The position numbers and the translations under genes are program-made. A stretch of 64,000 nucleotides of DNA from Palaemon carinicauda (lineage: Eukaryota > Arthropoda > Malacostraca > Decapoda > Palaemonidae), in the NCBI RefSeq assembly GCF_036898095.1, contig NC_090728.1, forward strand, positions 86,860,739 through 86,924,738, in the 5' to 3' direction. Positions 21,600 through 32,289 of the stretch are shown here, piece by piece. The number at the start of each line of letters is the position of its first letter. Position 1 is the stretch's first letter. The notes below the pieces were generated by a model. That model saw only the letters and a program-made list of their open reading frames with translations, made no database searches and was not told the DNA's origin.

Positions 21600-22250
21600 C
21601 ATAAATCTGGAGGGCATAGACGTCCTCCCTCTGGGGGACCTAGATTTTACTTCCAGGTACTAGAATTCCCATTCAACGGATTCGTTCGATTGAAAGAGAT
21701 TGCCTTGGTTAGCTTAGACAAGGTACCGAAGGTAACGGTATTATTTCCTAAAGGGCAGGCCCGATCTGTCTGGACCAGGATGTTGTCAGCCTGGGGGGTA
21801 CGATAATTCCAGGCTCTGCCCTTCCAGTTTGACCTACACGTTTGTTGGTCTGATCGGGTCAGTTGTGGGAAGTACGTTCTGTCTGAGACCTCTATCAGAC
21901 AGGAATCGATAGTCGGTTTCCCACTCGTCATCACAGCCTTCCTCTGGTTCGACGGTTTTGTATCTGACCCCCCATCATCAGGTGGTCTACCTCACTGATT
22001 CCCCAGGTACTCAGCCCAACTCCGTTGGGATGTTTTGCCTGCATGCAGCCCTAGATCCGAACCCTCAGGCTCCTTTCATGGACACCAGAGAGGAAGCTAC
22101 AGGAGTAGAAGACAGTCCCGACATCAAGGCGGACCTAGGAAAAAGGGGGCTCGGAGAAGGGAAGGACCTAGATTCACTACCTCACAACGCGGTGGTCCCG
22201 GTAGAGGGAAGACTTTACCACTTTCGTGTCCATTGGACTCGGTCTGTGGG
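21600..22250 (+). pseudogene. D2 gag remnant
   Basis: The frame near 21640 reads FYFQVLEFPFNGFVRLKEIA, then LVSLDKVPKVTVLFPKGQAR and SVWTRMLSAWG. This parallels D1 gag (FPFPGFARLTEEALVRLDKV...FPKEQAQSVWVRTLNEWG). Downstream a basic, Arg-rich tail (RGSYRSRRQSRHQGG near 22080) resembles the RG-rich gag tail of D1. Stops and frameshifts are frequent. No intact gag can be made. Confidence 0.75.
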
Positions 22251-22259
22251 ATCATAGCA

Positions 22260-22725
22260 TAGTCTCTAACGGTTTGAGATGAAAATGGCCTCAAGGTCCT
22301 CCTCCTCCGCCAGTGACCTTCTCCCAGAAAGACACTCCCGTCCTGAAAGAGTACACCACAGGGTTACTCAAGAAAAAGCAATCAAACGACTATCTCTTAG
22401 GTACGGACCTTACTTCCCCGTGGGACCGTCACCACCTCTGTCGATCTTACCGACCGATATTAGATTGCGCCTATAGCTCGAAACTTCTCTTCTTATCTGG
22501 GTTTCCACCTAAGCAGGAAAGCCTTTGTGTTCAAGACATGCCCTTCGGCCTCAACATTGATCCCAGGATATTCACGAAACTGGGAGAAGCAGTGTTAGAA
22601 CAACTCAGGAACCAAGAGATACAGATCATTGCTTATCTGGCCGGTTGGCTCATTTGGGCCCGGCCGGCCATAGAAGGCAACAGAGCTACGAAGGAATTAC
22701 TTCGATCGATCGACAACCTGTGATT
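22260..22725 (+). pseudogene. D2 reverse transcriptase, active site lost
   Basis: Recognisable parts: LKEYTTGLLKKKQSNDYLLG, a broken stretch, then FPPKQESLCVQDMPFGLNID and PRIFTKLGEAVLEQL, ending with IIAYLAGWLIWARPA. Where DIRS RTs have YLDDW the codons at 22634-22645 read YLAG, so both catalytic aspartates are replaced (Ala, Gly). Part of the palm between motif A and the LPFGL-like segment is also missing. The enzyme cannot have worked in this copy. Confidence 0.85.
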
Positions 22726-22779
22726 TCGGGTCAATCTCCATAAGTCTCGCCTGCGACCATCAGGCCACTTAGAATGGTT

Positions 22780-23640
22780 AGCCATTCAGTGGAACCTTTC
22801 GAAGCACACGTTGTCTCTCCCTTCCAAAAGTAAGAGGAATAGGTTCCAAGATCAAGAATTTCTCAAGCACAAACAGGTGTCCAAAGAGCCTAGAAAGTAT
22901 CCTCGGCCTTTCCCAATTCACTTCAGTAACAGATCTCCTAATAAAAGCCAAACTCAAGACATCAATCGATTTTGGAGAAAGAGAACTACAGTACCTATAA
23001 GAAGACAAGGTCTCGAAGATCCCCTCTGTCGGGAAAATGAGACTACGCCCATGGTCCGAACCGAAGAACCTCTCCAAAGCGGTTCCTCTACAATTCCCAC
23101 CTCCACAAGTGACATTCCATTCAGCCGTGTCTCTAAGTGGATGGGGGGATTTCTCCGAACATCAGATGTTTCAGGTTCTTGGTCACTAGCCATGGAACAG
23201 TCCCATATCAATGTTCTCGAAGCCATGGCAGTGTTCTTGACCCTGAAGAGAGAGACTCCTCCGAGGTCGACACACATCAGAGTAGTGTCAGACAGCACAG
23301 ACGAGGTACACTACGGAAACAGGGGAGGATCCAAGTCACCCAACCTGAATCAGATCCTGGTCACTTTCTTCGCCTGGGCAACAGAAAAGAACTGGTTCCT
23401 GTCAGCACCTCACCTAGCGGGAGGCCAGGATGTGAGAACGGGCTCACTATCCAGGACGAGTTCCCTGGAGTCAGAATTTCTCTCCGGTGGATACTCAGGT
23501 TCGTTCCAGGCATCCAGGTAGATCTATTCACATCTCAGATCAATCACAAACTTCCTTGTTATGTGACCCCAATCCTGGACCCTCGGGCTCATGCCATGGA
23601 CGCATTACCCCGGGATTGGAACCATTAGAGGAAGATTTCC
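22780..23640 (+). pseudogene. D2 RNase H and following region
   Basis: The frame from about 22811 reads to DIPFSRVSKWMGGFL, HINVLEAMAVFLTLKRE, then IRVVSDSTDEVHYGNRGG and APHLAGGQDVRTGSLSR. These align with RNase H blocks in D5 and D6 (FSDAS, E-containing helix, SDNTT, NVLADxLSR), but the first, third and last catalytic positions are changed. The DLFTSQINHKLPCYVTPILD stretch near 23520 matches the DLFAT...PVPDP block of the methyltransferase-like region, in a shifted frame. Confidence 0.8.
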
Positions 23641-23789
23641 CTATCTCTCCCAGTGAATCTTCTAAAAACTTTAACACCGACTGCGCTCCTTCCGGGGCGC
23701 AGTGGCTTTAGTACCACCTCACTGCCCAAGAACAGTTGGTTTCCTCTCCTCCTCGAGTGGAAACTCCGTCCCATCCGGATCCCGTTCCT

Positions 23790-24325
23790 CAAACTGACCC
23801 GAGTATTCCAAACTCACTGTGTCAGATTACTCAAGGATGTCCAAAACCCTAACTTGTGGACTACAGGAAGTTGGCAGCTCGTAGAGACTCGAACATTGAA
23901 CCGGAAAACGATTTCTTCATCGAATCAGACAAAAGGGACTCGACAATTCGCCAATATGATTCGGCCGTTAACCCCCAAAATAGGTGGTCCCCTTGGAAAG
24001 TTATTCCTCTTCTCCAAGATACTTTTCTATTTCCGGTCACCACTCTCAGGGCCTTTTTAGCCACGACTGCTACCCGATCGTCTGGCCCCTTGTTTATCAG
24101 AGAACAAGGAGGTACCATTCCCATACGTGGTATTAGGCTATAGATCCTATACTTCGTTTAACAAGCCAATCCGGGATCATTTCCCCCAGAAGATGGACTT
24201 TGATGACCTTATAAAGTTCACGGGTTGGGAATCTCCTATGGTCTTCAAATGCCACTATCTAATGAACTTACAGGCTCTTAAATACCCAACAGTTGCAGCT
24301 GGGAGCCGTATCTCTCCCCAGTGAT
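23790..24325 (+). pseudogene. D2 tyrosine recombinase, internally deleted
   Basis: The N-terminal core reads STIRQYDSAVNPQNRWSPWK, continues VIPLLQDTFLFPVTTLRAFL, and ends GWESPMVFKCHYLMNLQ, which has the layout of the final YR block (W...HY, catalytic Tyr). The central block that should carry the first Arg of the R...HxxR...Y set is missing or scrambled. DIRS elements use this enzyme to insert the circular DNA, which explains the absence of target duplications. Confidence 0.7.
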
Positions 24326-24639
24326 CTTTTGTTCTTCCTTTCATCCATCTCTTTTCTTCTCCCTCCTACCCGCCACTCGCACCACGACGCCGCTTCCTTG
24401 GTGGTTCGTTAGCCCTAAGTTTATTACATATTAGGTTATGTTTGTAACTATTATTGATTACCGTTGTTACAGGGTTGGGATATTCTTAGCCATGTCAGTT
24501 TTGTAGCATGTTTCCTCTGATACTCGGAGGCTTCCCTGTTATCATGTTTGTTTACCTTAATTATTTATGATTTTCTTTACATGGTGTTGTTTCTCTCCCC
24601 TCATTAAATTAGTTATTGTTGGGCTTGGAAGGCATTCTC

Positions 24640-24765
24640 TGGTACATTTTCACCCGGCGCCACAGATCGACCCAGAAAAGGGATTTTGACGAAGGAAAAA
24701 TCTATTTCTGGGGAGAGACCTGTGGCGCCCGGTGAAACCCTTCCCCCTTTATTTTACACGATCCC
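24640..24765. repeat. D2 internal complementary region (ICR)
   Basis: Reverse complement of the D2 right end joined to its left end in one stretch (GGGATTTTGACGAAGGAAAA next to GCCACAGATCGACCCAGAAA). It is the template used to complete DIRS ends during replication. Confidence 0.85.
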
Positions 24766-24794
24766 ACCCTTTCCTTTCCAAGCCGTCATGACCA

Positions 24795-25130
24795 TTACAG
24801 AAGGATGTTGTTCAGATGGCGCTCGCGTCGTGGCGTGGGTGGTGCGGCGATGGGGGTGTGTCTAGGGCCGTTGTATCGGCCCATCCCTTTGACGAAGGAA
24901 TTAACTAAATGGAAGACAACCTGTGAATAGTGGATTTCACGCGCCTTTGCTTTATACACGACACCTAAAAGGTGCTCGCGCGAGGGTTGTAACCTCAGCA
25001 TTCCATGCTTTTATCTTTCTCTGGTATAATTGGAAGGTTTTATCAGAAAAGACATATACAAGAAGGACTTTTCACCGGGCGCCACAGGTCTCTCCCCAGA
25101 AATAGATTTTTCCTTCGTCAAAATCCCTTT
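24795..25130 (+). repeat. D2 right terminal repeat
   Basis: Inverted partner of 17633-17935; ends CTTCGTCAAAATCCCTTT. Confidence 0.88.
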
Positions 25131-25336
25131 TTTCAAAGTTAATATAATTTCTTTATGCTTATAATTCGTAATTATAGTTAAAAGTAGGGATATTAATTAA
25201 ATGGTTGAGTAAAAAAAACAATTAATACTACTATTATTTAATTTCAAATGGCTACATAATACTGAATATTCTAATGGGTTCTTTTTATCTTCAATCGTAA
25301 ATCTTACGCCTGGATAAGCAACAAAAGGAAAGGGAT

Positions 25337-25339
<3 letters not shown>

Positions 25340-25409
<70 letters not shown>
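25340..25409. repeat. (CT)n microsatellite
   Basis: About 35 CT units in element B. Confidence 0.97.
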
Positions 25410-25413
<4 letters not shown>

Positions 25414-25472
25414 CGTTTCCTGTATAGTTTTCAAATATGTTCGTCATACATTTGTACATTATTTATCCACTT

Positions 25473-25474
<2 letters not shown>

Positions 25475-25545
<71 letters not shown>
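25475..25545. repeat. (CT)n microsatellite
   Basis: About 35 CT units, 65 bp from the previous CT run; the two may have been one tract. Confidence 0.97.
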
Positions 25546-25547
<2 letters not shown>

Positions 25548-27663
25548 CGTTTCCTTTCCCTTTATAGTTTTGTGAAATTTCGTTGTCCAGTCATTCGGTA
25601 ATGAGAAGTCATTTTCGCTTTCGACATCGAAAGAAAACTTTGTTTCTTCAATATACTCATCACTGGAGGATTCAGAACTAGTGCTCTCATTATCAAACAG
25701 GTTATCATTATCAAATTCCACAACAAGAATATCATTTATTTCATCTAAAGAAATAACCTTCCTCTTTAGACCTTTCATTACAAAAGGAACAACAAATAAC
25801 CACTTATGCATGAACGCCCGAGCGCACTGATAGGAAACCAGTTCAAACCAGAGTTTTGTAACACAAGCTACCTTCAGAAAAATAGTTGCCAGACATCATA
25901 TAAGTTTCTATTCACAGTCCCCATATGCTGAGAGTGTTGCCAAATGGTGATCCTATACTTACTATACGAGTAAAGTAACATCACGAGACTGACGGCTTGT
26001 AAAAGGCAATTAAAGTCATGAACGGAATATACAGTTGAAGGCGGTACCGAGTAGATCGTGGTGAACGGTTTATCACGTGGGTGACGCTTAACAGGTTAAA
26101 AAAACATTTTATATAGTTCGGTATTTTCTCTATCCATCCTCTCCCAGAAAACCTTCAAATGTGAATTATCGGAATGTGTGCAGATCTTGGCAGTGCGATA
26201 ACTAGTTAGCGACTGAGAATAAAAAAAATAAAAAGCCCGATTGACGAATGACGATGCTGATGAAGAGGATATCGAATACCGATTTTTCCCTAATTGATTT
26301 TTTCTACGTTCTGTCTAATCCAATGTACAGTACATTCTTATGTAAAGGGCGAACCCCAACATTTCTTGATGCTGCTACACTTTAATTATAGATATTTTAC
26401 CACCTATTTATAATCTTTATTTATAATAACATCTTTAGTAAAAGCTCTTCAATATCACTTTCAGGAGTAAATGCGTTTATGATCGACGATAAAACGTAAA
26501 AAAAAAAAACGTTTTCCTTTTAAGAAGGCGTTTTTTTAGGAAACAAAAAACAACACGAAACAAAATTGCTCATATTTCATATATTTTGATTTTCTAAGGA
26601 TAAATAAAACATTAATTATAACATTATTATTACATAGTACCTGGTAAGATATCTTTTGCCGCAAAAGTTAACCTATAGACAGATGTTAAAATTGGTTAGC
26701 GAGTTCGTTATGATCGGCGATGGAACGTACTAAACGAGTAATGGGTTTGGTTGTGGTGACATGTTTGGCAGTAGCATGATATAAAATAGTCTTTATTTTG
26801 ATGGTTTTTAATTTAAAGTTTAATGAATAAGGATTTTTCACCATAATCACAACGTAAGTATAAAAATTAATTAGTACAAATATGGAATATTATACATATA
26901 GGTGTTGGACAGTTAGGCTAGGCCTAGCGACAAGTTCACACAACAGATGGGCAAACCTTAACATTTTTCATCCAAAACTAGTCTTAAAATGTTTGAACAG
27001 AAATCTTTCTCTCACATTCTCCCCCCCCCCTTCTCAGACATCGGGGAACCATCACCCCCCCCCCAATACAATTAAGAAAACAATAGATTTCCTACGCTTC
27101 GCGGTGCTTGACTCGCGGATTTAGAATGCTCCTCGCAAATACAGGAAAATTAATTTTTAAAAACTATCGATCGCGTAATTGAGGAATCGCGTAATTAGAA
27201 CACGTGTAATTCGGGACCCTACTGTACTATATACAATATGCTTTACGCACGCTATTTTACGCTTGTTTTGTTGTAGGATATGTACGCTTATTCGAGATGT
27301 GATTTTTGCAACAAAAAATATTATTGGATGCAGTACTATGTACGTATACATACAAAAGATTCATGGAAAAGATGCACATCCATTACATTTGTAGTAGTAG
27401 CCACCAGCAGCCTTACACCATTCAAATATGACAAAGTCAGACTGCATCTGATTTGCTTTTCACTTTCGATTTAATTTTACTACGTATACTGAATTATCAT
27501 ATGATCACATTCTCTTTTCGTGTTTTATTTCTTTCCGTACTGAATTATATGTCATATGTAATGCAATGAACCATCAGTAAGAGCAGATTTTACTAATTAT
27601 TAATGGAATTAACAAAATATTTGGGGTCTTCATATATCGCGGCTATTTTCGAAATTTCCGGAA

Positions 27664-27775
27664 AATCCGCGATATGTGTATATACATGCGTTGTGAAAAA
27701 AATCCGCGATATGTGTATATACATGCGTTGTGAAAAAAATCCGCGATATGTGTATATACATGCGTTGTGAAAAAA
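27664..27775. repeat. 37-bp subterminal tandem repeat of Tigger A, three copies
   Basis: AATCCGCGATATGTGTATAT followed by ACATGCGTTGTGAAAAA repeats at 27664, 27701 and 27739. Each contains CCGCGA, also found in both terminal repeats of A. Confidence 0.9.
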
Positions 27776-27831
27776 ATCCGCGAAGTCGTGAATCCGCGAT
27801 AGTCGAACCGCGAAGTAGCGAGGGCTCACTG

Positions 27832-28105
27832 TATTACTTTCGGCGAAGCTTAATGACAAGCCATTAAAATTTAGCAAGGGTTAACTACCCATACCGCTAG
27901 TTATTGGTGGTCGGGAGGATGGGGGGTCGTAGCTTGCTACCGCTCTTACTCACACACCTGTGATTTAGCCCACTTTTGCTTTTGGCTCGGATGGTGTACG
28001 GTCGTTGCCGTTCCTCATCCTTTGTCGTTATTATTGGGCTGCCATTAATTCTTTTGTGCCTTTCTTTGTGTTAGTGTGTGTGCATGTGTGTTGACTTCTG
28101 CAACC
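27832..28105 (+). repeat. D3 left terminal repeat (after the Tigger A insertion)
   Basis: TTACTTTCGGCGAAGCTTAA and the next ~150 bp are inverted relative to 33980-34140 (TTAACCCTCGCTAAATTTTA against AAATTTAGCAAGGGTTAACT). The first 44 bp of this repeat sit at 13586-13629. Confidence 0.88.
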
Positions 28106-30436
28106 ATGCACACCTGCTCTGGACTCTATGGCTGGCCCTGCGGAACCTTTATGTCAGCCCTTTGTCCCGCCTGCAGAAGTCAACGGTGTGATAGTAACAA
28201 TCAGTGTAGTGAGTGTCGGGAGTGGTTTGCCTCCCAGTGAGAGAGGTTTTGGCGATGACGCAAGAAGTCTAAGCCAGATACTTCTCCTTCGAAAGGGAAA
28301 AAACCCAGGGTCTCTTCTTCCAACTCCGGACCTTCCTCCGAAGCTCCTCGTTCATCCTCTTCTGAGAGACCGCTGAGTAGTAGTGTAGACCCTTTTATTC
28401 GTGGCCAACCCTTCCTCGAGAGATGGTCTTGTTTCCCCTACAAAGTGGCCCCACCTGTCCCCCCCCCCCGGGTGAGGGCTTGTGTATGTCTTCTGTTTTA
28501 CCGGTATGGTCATCCTTGGGGCTTCCGGGTCTGCCCTCCAAGGACTCCTTGCTGCAGCTCATCCTCTGGGGTGCAAGTGTGCAGCCGTCGTCGTCTACTT
28601 CGGAGATAGATCCTCTTGCGCTCCTCGACATCGCGATGTCAGAGGTGTCTTCTGTGGTTTCTGCTGACGCCCCTGCCCCTCCAGACTCTCCAGCTGTTGC
28701 TGCCGACTTAGTTTCCCCTGTTCCTGATCATCCTACAAGGGGGAAACTCAGTCCTACGTTTGTCTCTCCTGCGAGTGTTTCTCTCCCTCGGGGAAGCTCT
28801 GTCATAGAGACTCCTCTTCAGAAGACTGCTACTTCTCAGGATCAGCTTGGTGATCCAACGGCCCTTAGAGGGCGTCGCCATCGCAGAGCTCGCCCTCCGC
28901 TTCGCCTTAGAGGTCTTCCTTCACCATCGGTGAAAAAACACCTCTTTGGCTCTTCAGCCTCGTCATCGCAGCCGTCCCCTACCGAGGAGTCTCCGCTTCA
29001 GTCGTCTCCTGGCGCTCAATCTTCGCCCATTCCTGGAACTTCTCCCGATGGCGCTGCAGCTAGTCCTCGGACTTCGGTCCTGGACTCTTCTGTAGATCGT
29101 TCACGATTTCCATTAGTGGATGTTGGCACCCTGTTCCTGTGCTTCCTAGCAGCCGACCTACCAACCTACCATCACCATTCACGTCTCCGGTACAGCCTCC
29201 TGAGGCCCTATCTAAGCGTGCAGCTGCACAACGCTCTTCAGCTCGCCAGCGTCCTGCAGTGCACCACCGCTCACCAACATCTTGTCAGCGCTAGCCAGCA
29301 CCATCACGCTTAACAGAGTACCCACACTCTCTAGCTCGTCAGCGCTCTACAATGCTTCGGCATTCGTTAGAACAACAGGCTTTATCGGTTCATCCTCAGC
29401 GCCTTCCAATGCCCTAACGATCTCCGGATCGTCGGCGCTCTCCAGCGCAACCTCGCCATGCTAGAGAGCAACAATTGCCAGGTCGCCAGCAATCACCAGC
29501 CAACCCACACTCACCAGCGCAACTGCGCTCTCCAGCCCGAGCTCGCCAGCGCTCCCCTTCGCAACAGTGCTCATTGAAACCTCAGAGTGCTCCTTCACAA
29601 CTTTGGTCTCCGGCTCGCTAACGCTCTCTTATATGACAGTGCGCTCCCAAGCTCTCCTGAGCACAAGCGCCAACGCTCCCCTGGCATCTGCGTTCTCCAG
29701 TACTGAAGCTTCCTCAGCAACCTACAGCTCGCCGGCGCTCTCCAGCTCGCTATTTTGAGATTCTTGATGAGCCTCGTCCTGCACCTCCTCTCCATTACTC
29801 CTTGGTAGAGCTCACCAAGGCAGTCTAGAGAGACTCTCCAACCGACAGGTCTCTTTCTCGGCAACCGAGATCCTTAACCAGGAGAAGGTCACGAAGTAAG
29901 TCATGCAGGCTACTTTGTGGCTTGATGTCTGGTTAGGGACCTGGGGAATCCTGGTACAGACTGAGGATTTTTTCCAAGGAACATACCAGGAAAGCAATGG
30001 AGACTTTCCTGCTCTCAGGCACTCGCAGGATCGAGTTTCTCTCCCACTAAGTTTGAACTTGTGAGCAAATACTATCCTGAAATGTAGGGATGCGGTGTCT
30101 GAGAGATTCCACCAACAAGTCCCAAATGCCGAGATCGTTAAGCGCAGATATTCCTCTGTAGAGGGAGCCCATCTATTCTTGCCTAAGGACGTGGAACATG
30201 CTGCTGAGAGATGGAGGAAGTCCCATCAGGACTCCCTTCTCAATAGGGCTTTGACTTCCAAGCCCTATAAACCACCAGCTTCTCAGCATTCCCGTCCAGC
30301 CAAGACCACGACGAATAAAACAGCAGCAAAGACCACAGTGTCTAAGAAGCCCTTTCCTGCGAAGGACAGGAAAGGCACTAAGTGCTCCAGGGGAGGAAAA
30401 TATCCTAGAAGGAACGGCCAAGGCCGCAAACGCTAG
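28106..30436 (+). pseudogene. D3 gag, Cys-rich N-terminus, broken
   Basis: The ATG at 28106 starts MHTCSGLYGWPCGTFMSALC followed by PACRSQRCDSNNQCSECREW, a Cys-rich stretch with eight Cys in about 35 residues. Two TGA codons follow in the same frame, then a Ser/Lys-rich basic segment (KSKPDTSPSKGKKPRVSSS) and long Ser/Pro-rich low-complexity sequence. The conserved C-terminal block (WLDVWLGTWGILV near 29920, then RDAVSERFHQQVPN and DVEHAAERWRKSHQDSLL) matches D6 gag. The tail is basic (GGKYPRRNGQGRKR) and stops at 30436. Several frameshifts separate these parts. Confidence 0.75.
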
Positions 30437-30439
30437 GAT

Positions 30440-32250
30440 AGGCACTCTCCCTGCTTGTCTACCAGTAGGGAGATGCCTACAAAGTTGCTCGGATAGGTGG
30501 AAGCCACTCGGGGCCGAACCATGGACAACTTCTGTGATTCGTCTAGGGTATCACGTCCCGTTCATAACATCTCTCCCTCCCCTGACCAGGAATCCAGTGT
30601 CAATAGACTCCCTTTCCATGTGATCAGCAAAGGGGCTGGACCTTCGGGCAGAAGTCCAGACCCTGTTGAAGAAGGGCACTCTCCAGGAGGTCCTCGACGG
30701 ATCCCCGTGCTTCTTCAGTCGATCTTTCTTGTGAAAAAGGCATCTGGAGGCCTCTCGGCTCTGAACAAGTTTCTCAAACAAATTCTGTTCAGCAAGGAGA
30801 CATTAGACACGGTCAGACTAGTGGTAAGACCACAGGACTTCATGTGCACGCTGGACCTAAAGGACGCATACTTCCAGATCCCAATCCATCCGTCTTCAAG
30901 GAAGTACTAAAGATTCAGCCTAGACAACAGGAAATAGCAGTTCAAGGTGCTGTGCTTCGCTCTTTCCACAGCACCCCAAGTCTTCACCAGAGTGTTTGCC
31001 CTAGTGTCATCTTGGGCACACAGGATTGGCATCCATCTCCTTTGTTATCTGGACGACTGGTTAATCCTAGCAGACTCGGGGTCAACCCTTCTTCAACATC
31101 GAGACAAACTTCTGAGTCTTTGCCAAGATCTGGGGATCATGGTAAACCTCGAGAAGTCCTCCCTGCTTCCTACACAGAGACTAGTATACCTAGGCCTGAT
31201 GATAGACGCCAATCTCCGCAAAGTCCTCCCATCAGACGACAGAATAGCGTGGCTGAGAAAGGTCGCAAGATCCTTTCTCAGACGAGAAGAACTTCCAGCC
31301 CAATTGTGGTTACATTTCCTCGGTCACCTTTCATCACTGCCCCGTCTAATTCCCAATGGTCGCCCCAGGAGGAGATCTCTCCAGTGGCGACTCAAGTCCC
31401 GGTGGAACCAGGCTCTCGATTCCCCAGACATTCGGATCCCCACGGGATCAGCGAACCAGACTGACCTCAAATGGTGGGTGTCAGACGAGAACCTACGAAA
31501 GGGAGTGAATCTTCTCGTCCGCCCCCCAGATGTGATGCTGTTCTCAGAGGCTTTAAAAAAAAGGGTGGTGGGCCTACTTGGTGCACCACATGACCTCAGG
31601 CCTCTGGTCAGATTCAGAAGAGTACCTCCACATAAATCTCTTAGAGATGAAGGCTGTCTTTCTGGCCCTTCAACAGTTCCAACAATTCCTTGCAGGCCAC
31701 TCAGTGGTCGTGATGAGCGACAACACCACAGTAGTGGCTTACATCAACAAGCAAGGAGGTACTTTTTTGCAGCCCCTATCCCATCTTGCAGTAGAGATGC
31801 TGAGATGGGCCAAGTTTTACTCGATACCACTATCGGCAGGCTTCATTCCGGGGAAGAGAAATGTGCTCGCCAGCAACCTGAGCAGAGCGTCTCAGATAGT
31901 GAGTACCGAGTGGTCTTTGAGTTATCTAGTAGCCAACAAAGTCTTGACTTTGTGGGGTTCTCCAATAGTGGATCTCTTCGCAACAGCCCTGAACTTCAGG
32001 CTCCCGTTGTACTGTTCCCCAGTCCCAGACCCCAAGGCTCTCTGGCAAGATGCATTGCAACAAGGGTGGGACAACATCAACATTTACGCATTTCCCCATT
32101 CTGTCTGATGAGGAAGGTACTCAACAAAGCCAGAACATCGGGTAACCTCTCAGTGACCCTCATAGCTCCGCTATGGCATCACGTGGAATGGTTTCTGGAC
32201 CGTCTGCAACTCCTGACAGTCTCTCCAAGAGAACTCTCTCTATGACACGA
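30440..32250 (+). pseudogene. D3 reverse transcriptase-RNase H-methyltransferase-like polyprotein, broken
   Basis: RT: FLVKKASGG, then RPQDFMCTLDLKDAYFQIPI (motif A), two stops near 30908-30930, FALSTAPQVFTRVF, and CYLDDWLILADS (YLDD at 31046-31057, intact). A frameshift sits in an A-run near 31555. RNase H then continues in another frame: HINLLEMKAVFLALQQFQ, VVMSDNTTVVAYINKQGG and NVLASNLSRAS, where the last catalytic Asp is Ser. Next is the DLFATALNFRLPLYCSPVPD block, where DIRS elements carry the DAM-like methyltransferase. Close relative of D6. Confidence 0.85.
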
Positions 32251-32289
32251 TCTACTCAAACAGCCACATGCCAACATATTCCACAAAGC

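Larger units (their letters stand above)
17633..25130 (+). mobile_element. DIRS-type retrotransposon D2
   Basis: The left repeat (17633-17935) and right repeat (about 24795-25130) are inverted copies of about 300 bp; AAAGGTGCTCGCGCGAGGGT at the right pairs with CCCTCGCGCGAGCACCTTTT at the left. The ICR (about 24640-24765) reads TTTTCACCCGGCGCCACAGA followed by TCGACCCAGAAAAGGG. This is the reverse complement of right end joined to left end. Flanking bases on both sides are TTT. Inside are a leader exon, hairpin and tandem repeats, decayed gag, RT with a ruined active site, RNase H, and a deleted YR. It is related to D1 and inserted in element B. Confidence 0.9.
16980..27224. mobile_element. 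Tigger-like non-autonomous element B, split by DIRS D2
   Basis: The left end CAGTAGGGTCCCGAATTATG matches the inverted right end CAGTAGGGTCCCGAATTACA, with TA on both sides (16978-16979, 27225-27226). B's own sequence is 16980-17632 plus 25131-27224, about 2.75 kb. No transposase domain was found, so it is probably a non-autonomous element mobilised by another pogo-type transposase. Near the right end CGCGTAATT recurs. It holds microsatellites at 17178-17226, 25340-25409 and 25475-25545. Confidence 0.85.
25131..27224. other. Right part of element B, no gene recognised
   Basis: AT-rich. It contains two CT microsatellites and, on the minus strand (25431-25811), an acidic open frame (STSSESSSDEYIEE) running into the CT repeat; it resembles no domain I can name. 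C-runs occur at 27021-27064. Confidence 0.55.
13630..27831 (-). mobile_element. Tigger/pogo-type element A, split by B and D2
   Basis: The left end is CAGTGAACCCTCGTTTATCG (13630) and the inverted right end is CAGTGAGCCCTCGCTACTTC (27831). TA flanks both (13628-13629, 27832-27833). A's own sequence is 13630-16979 plus 27225-27831, about 3.96 kb. It carries an almost complete transposase gene on the minus strand, a GA/TGAG microsatellite, a 127-bp direct duplication, and a 37-bp subterminal tandem repeat. The motif CCGCGA recurs in the terminal repeats and the subterminal repeat and may be where the transposase binds. Confidence 0.9.

Noticed and set aside
25431..25811. Acidic protein gene on the minus strand in element B
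   Set aside because: Open frame extended by a CT repeat; no domain or splice structure; could be a remnant of an unknown transposase but there is nothing to support it.
31560..32245. C-terminal part of the open frame 30947-32245
   Set aside because: After the A-run near 31555 it no longer matches the polyprotein; RNase H continues in another frame (31578-32108).
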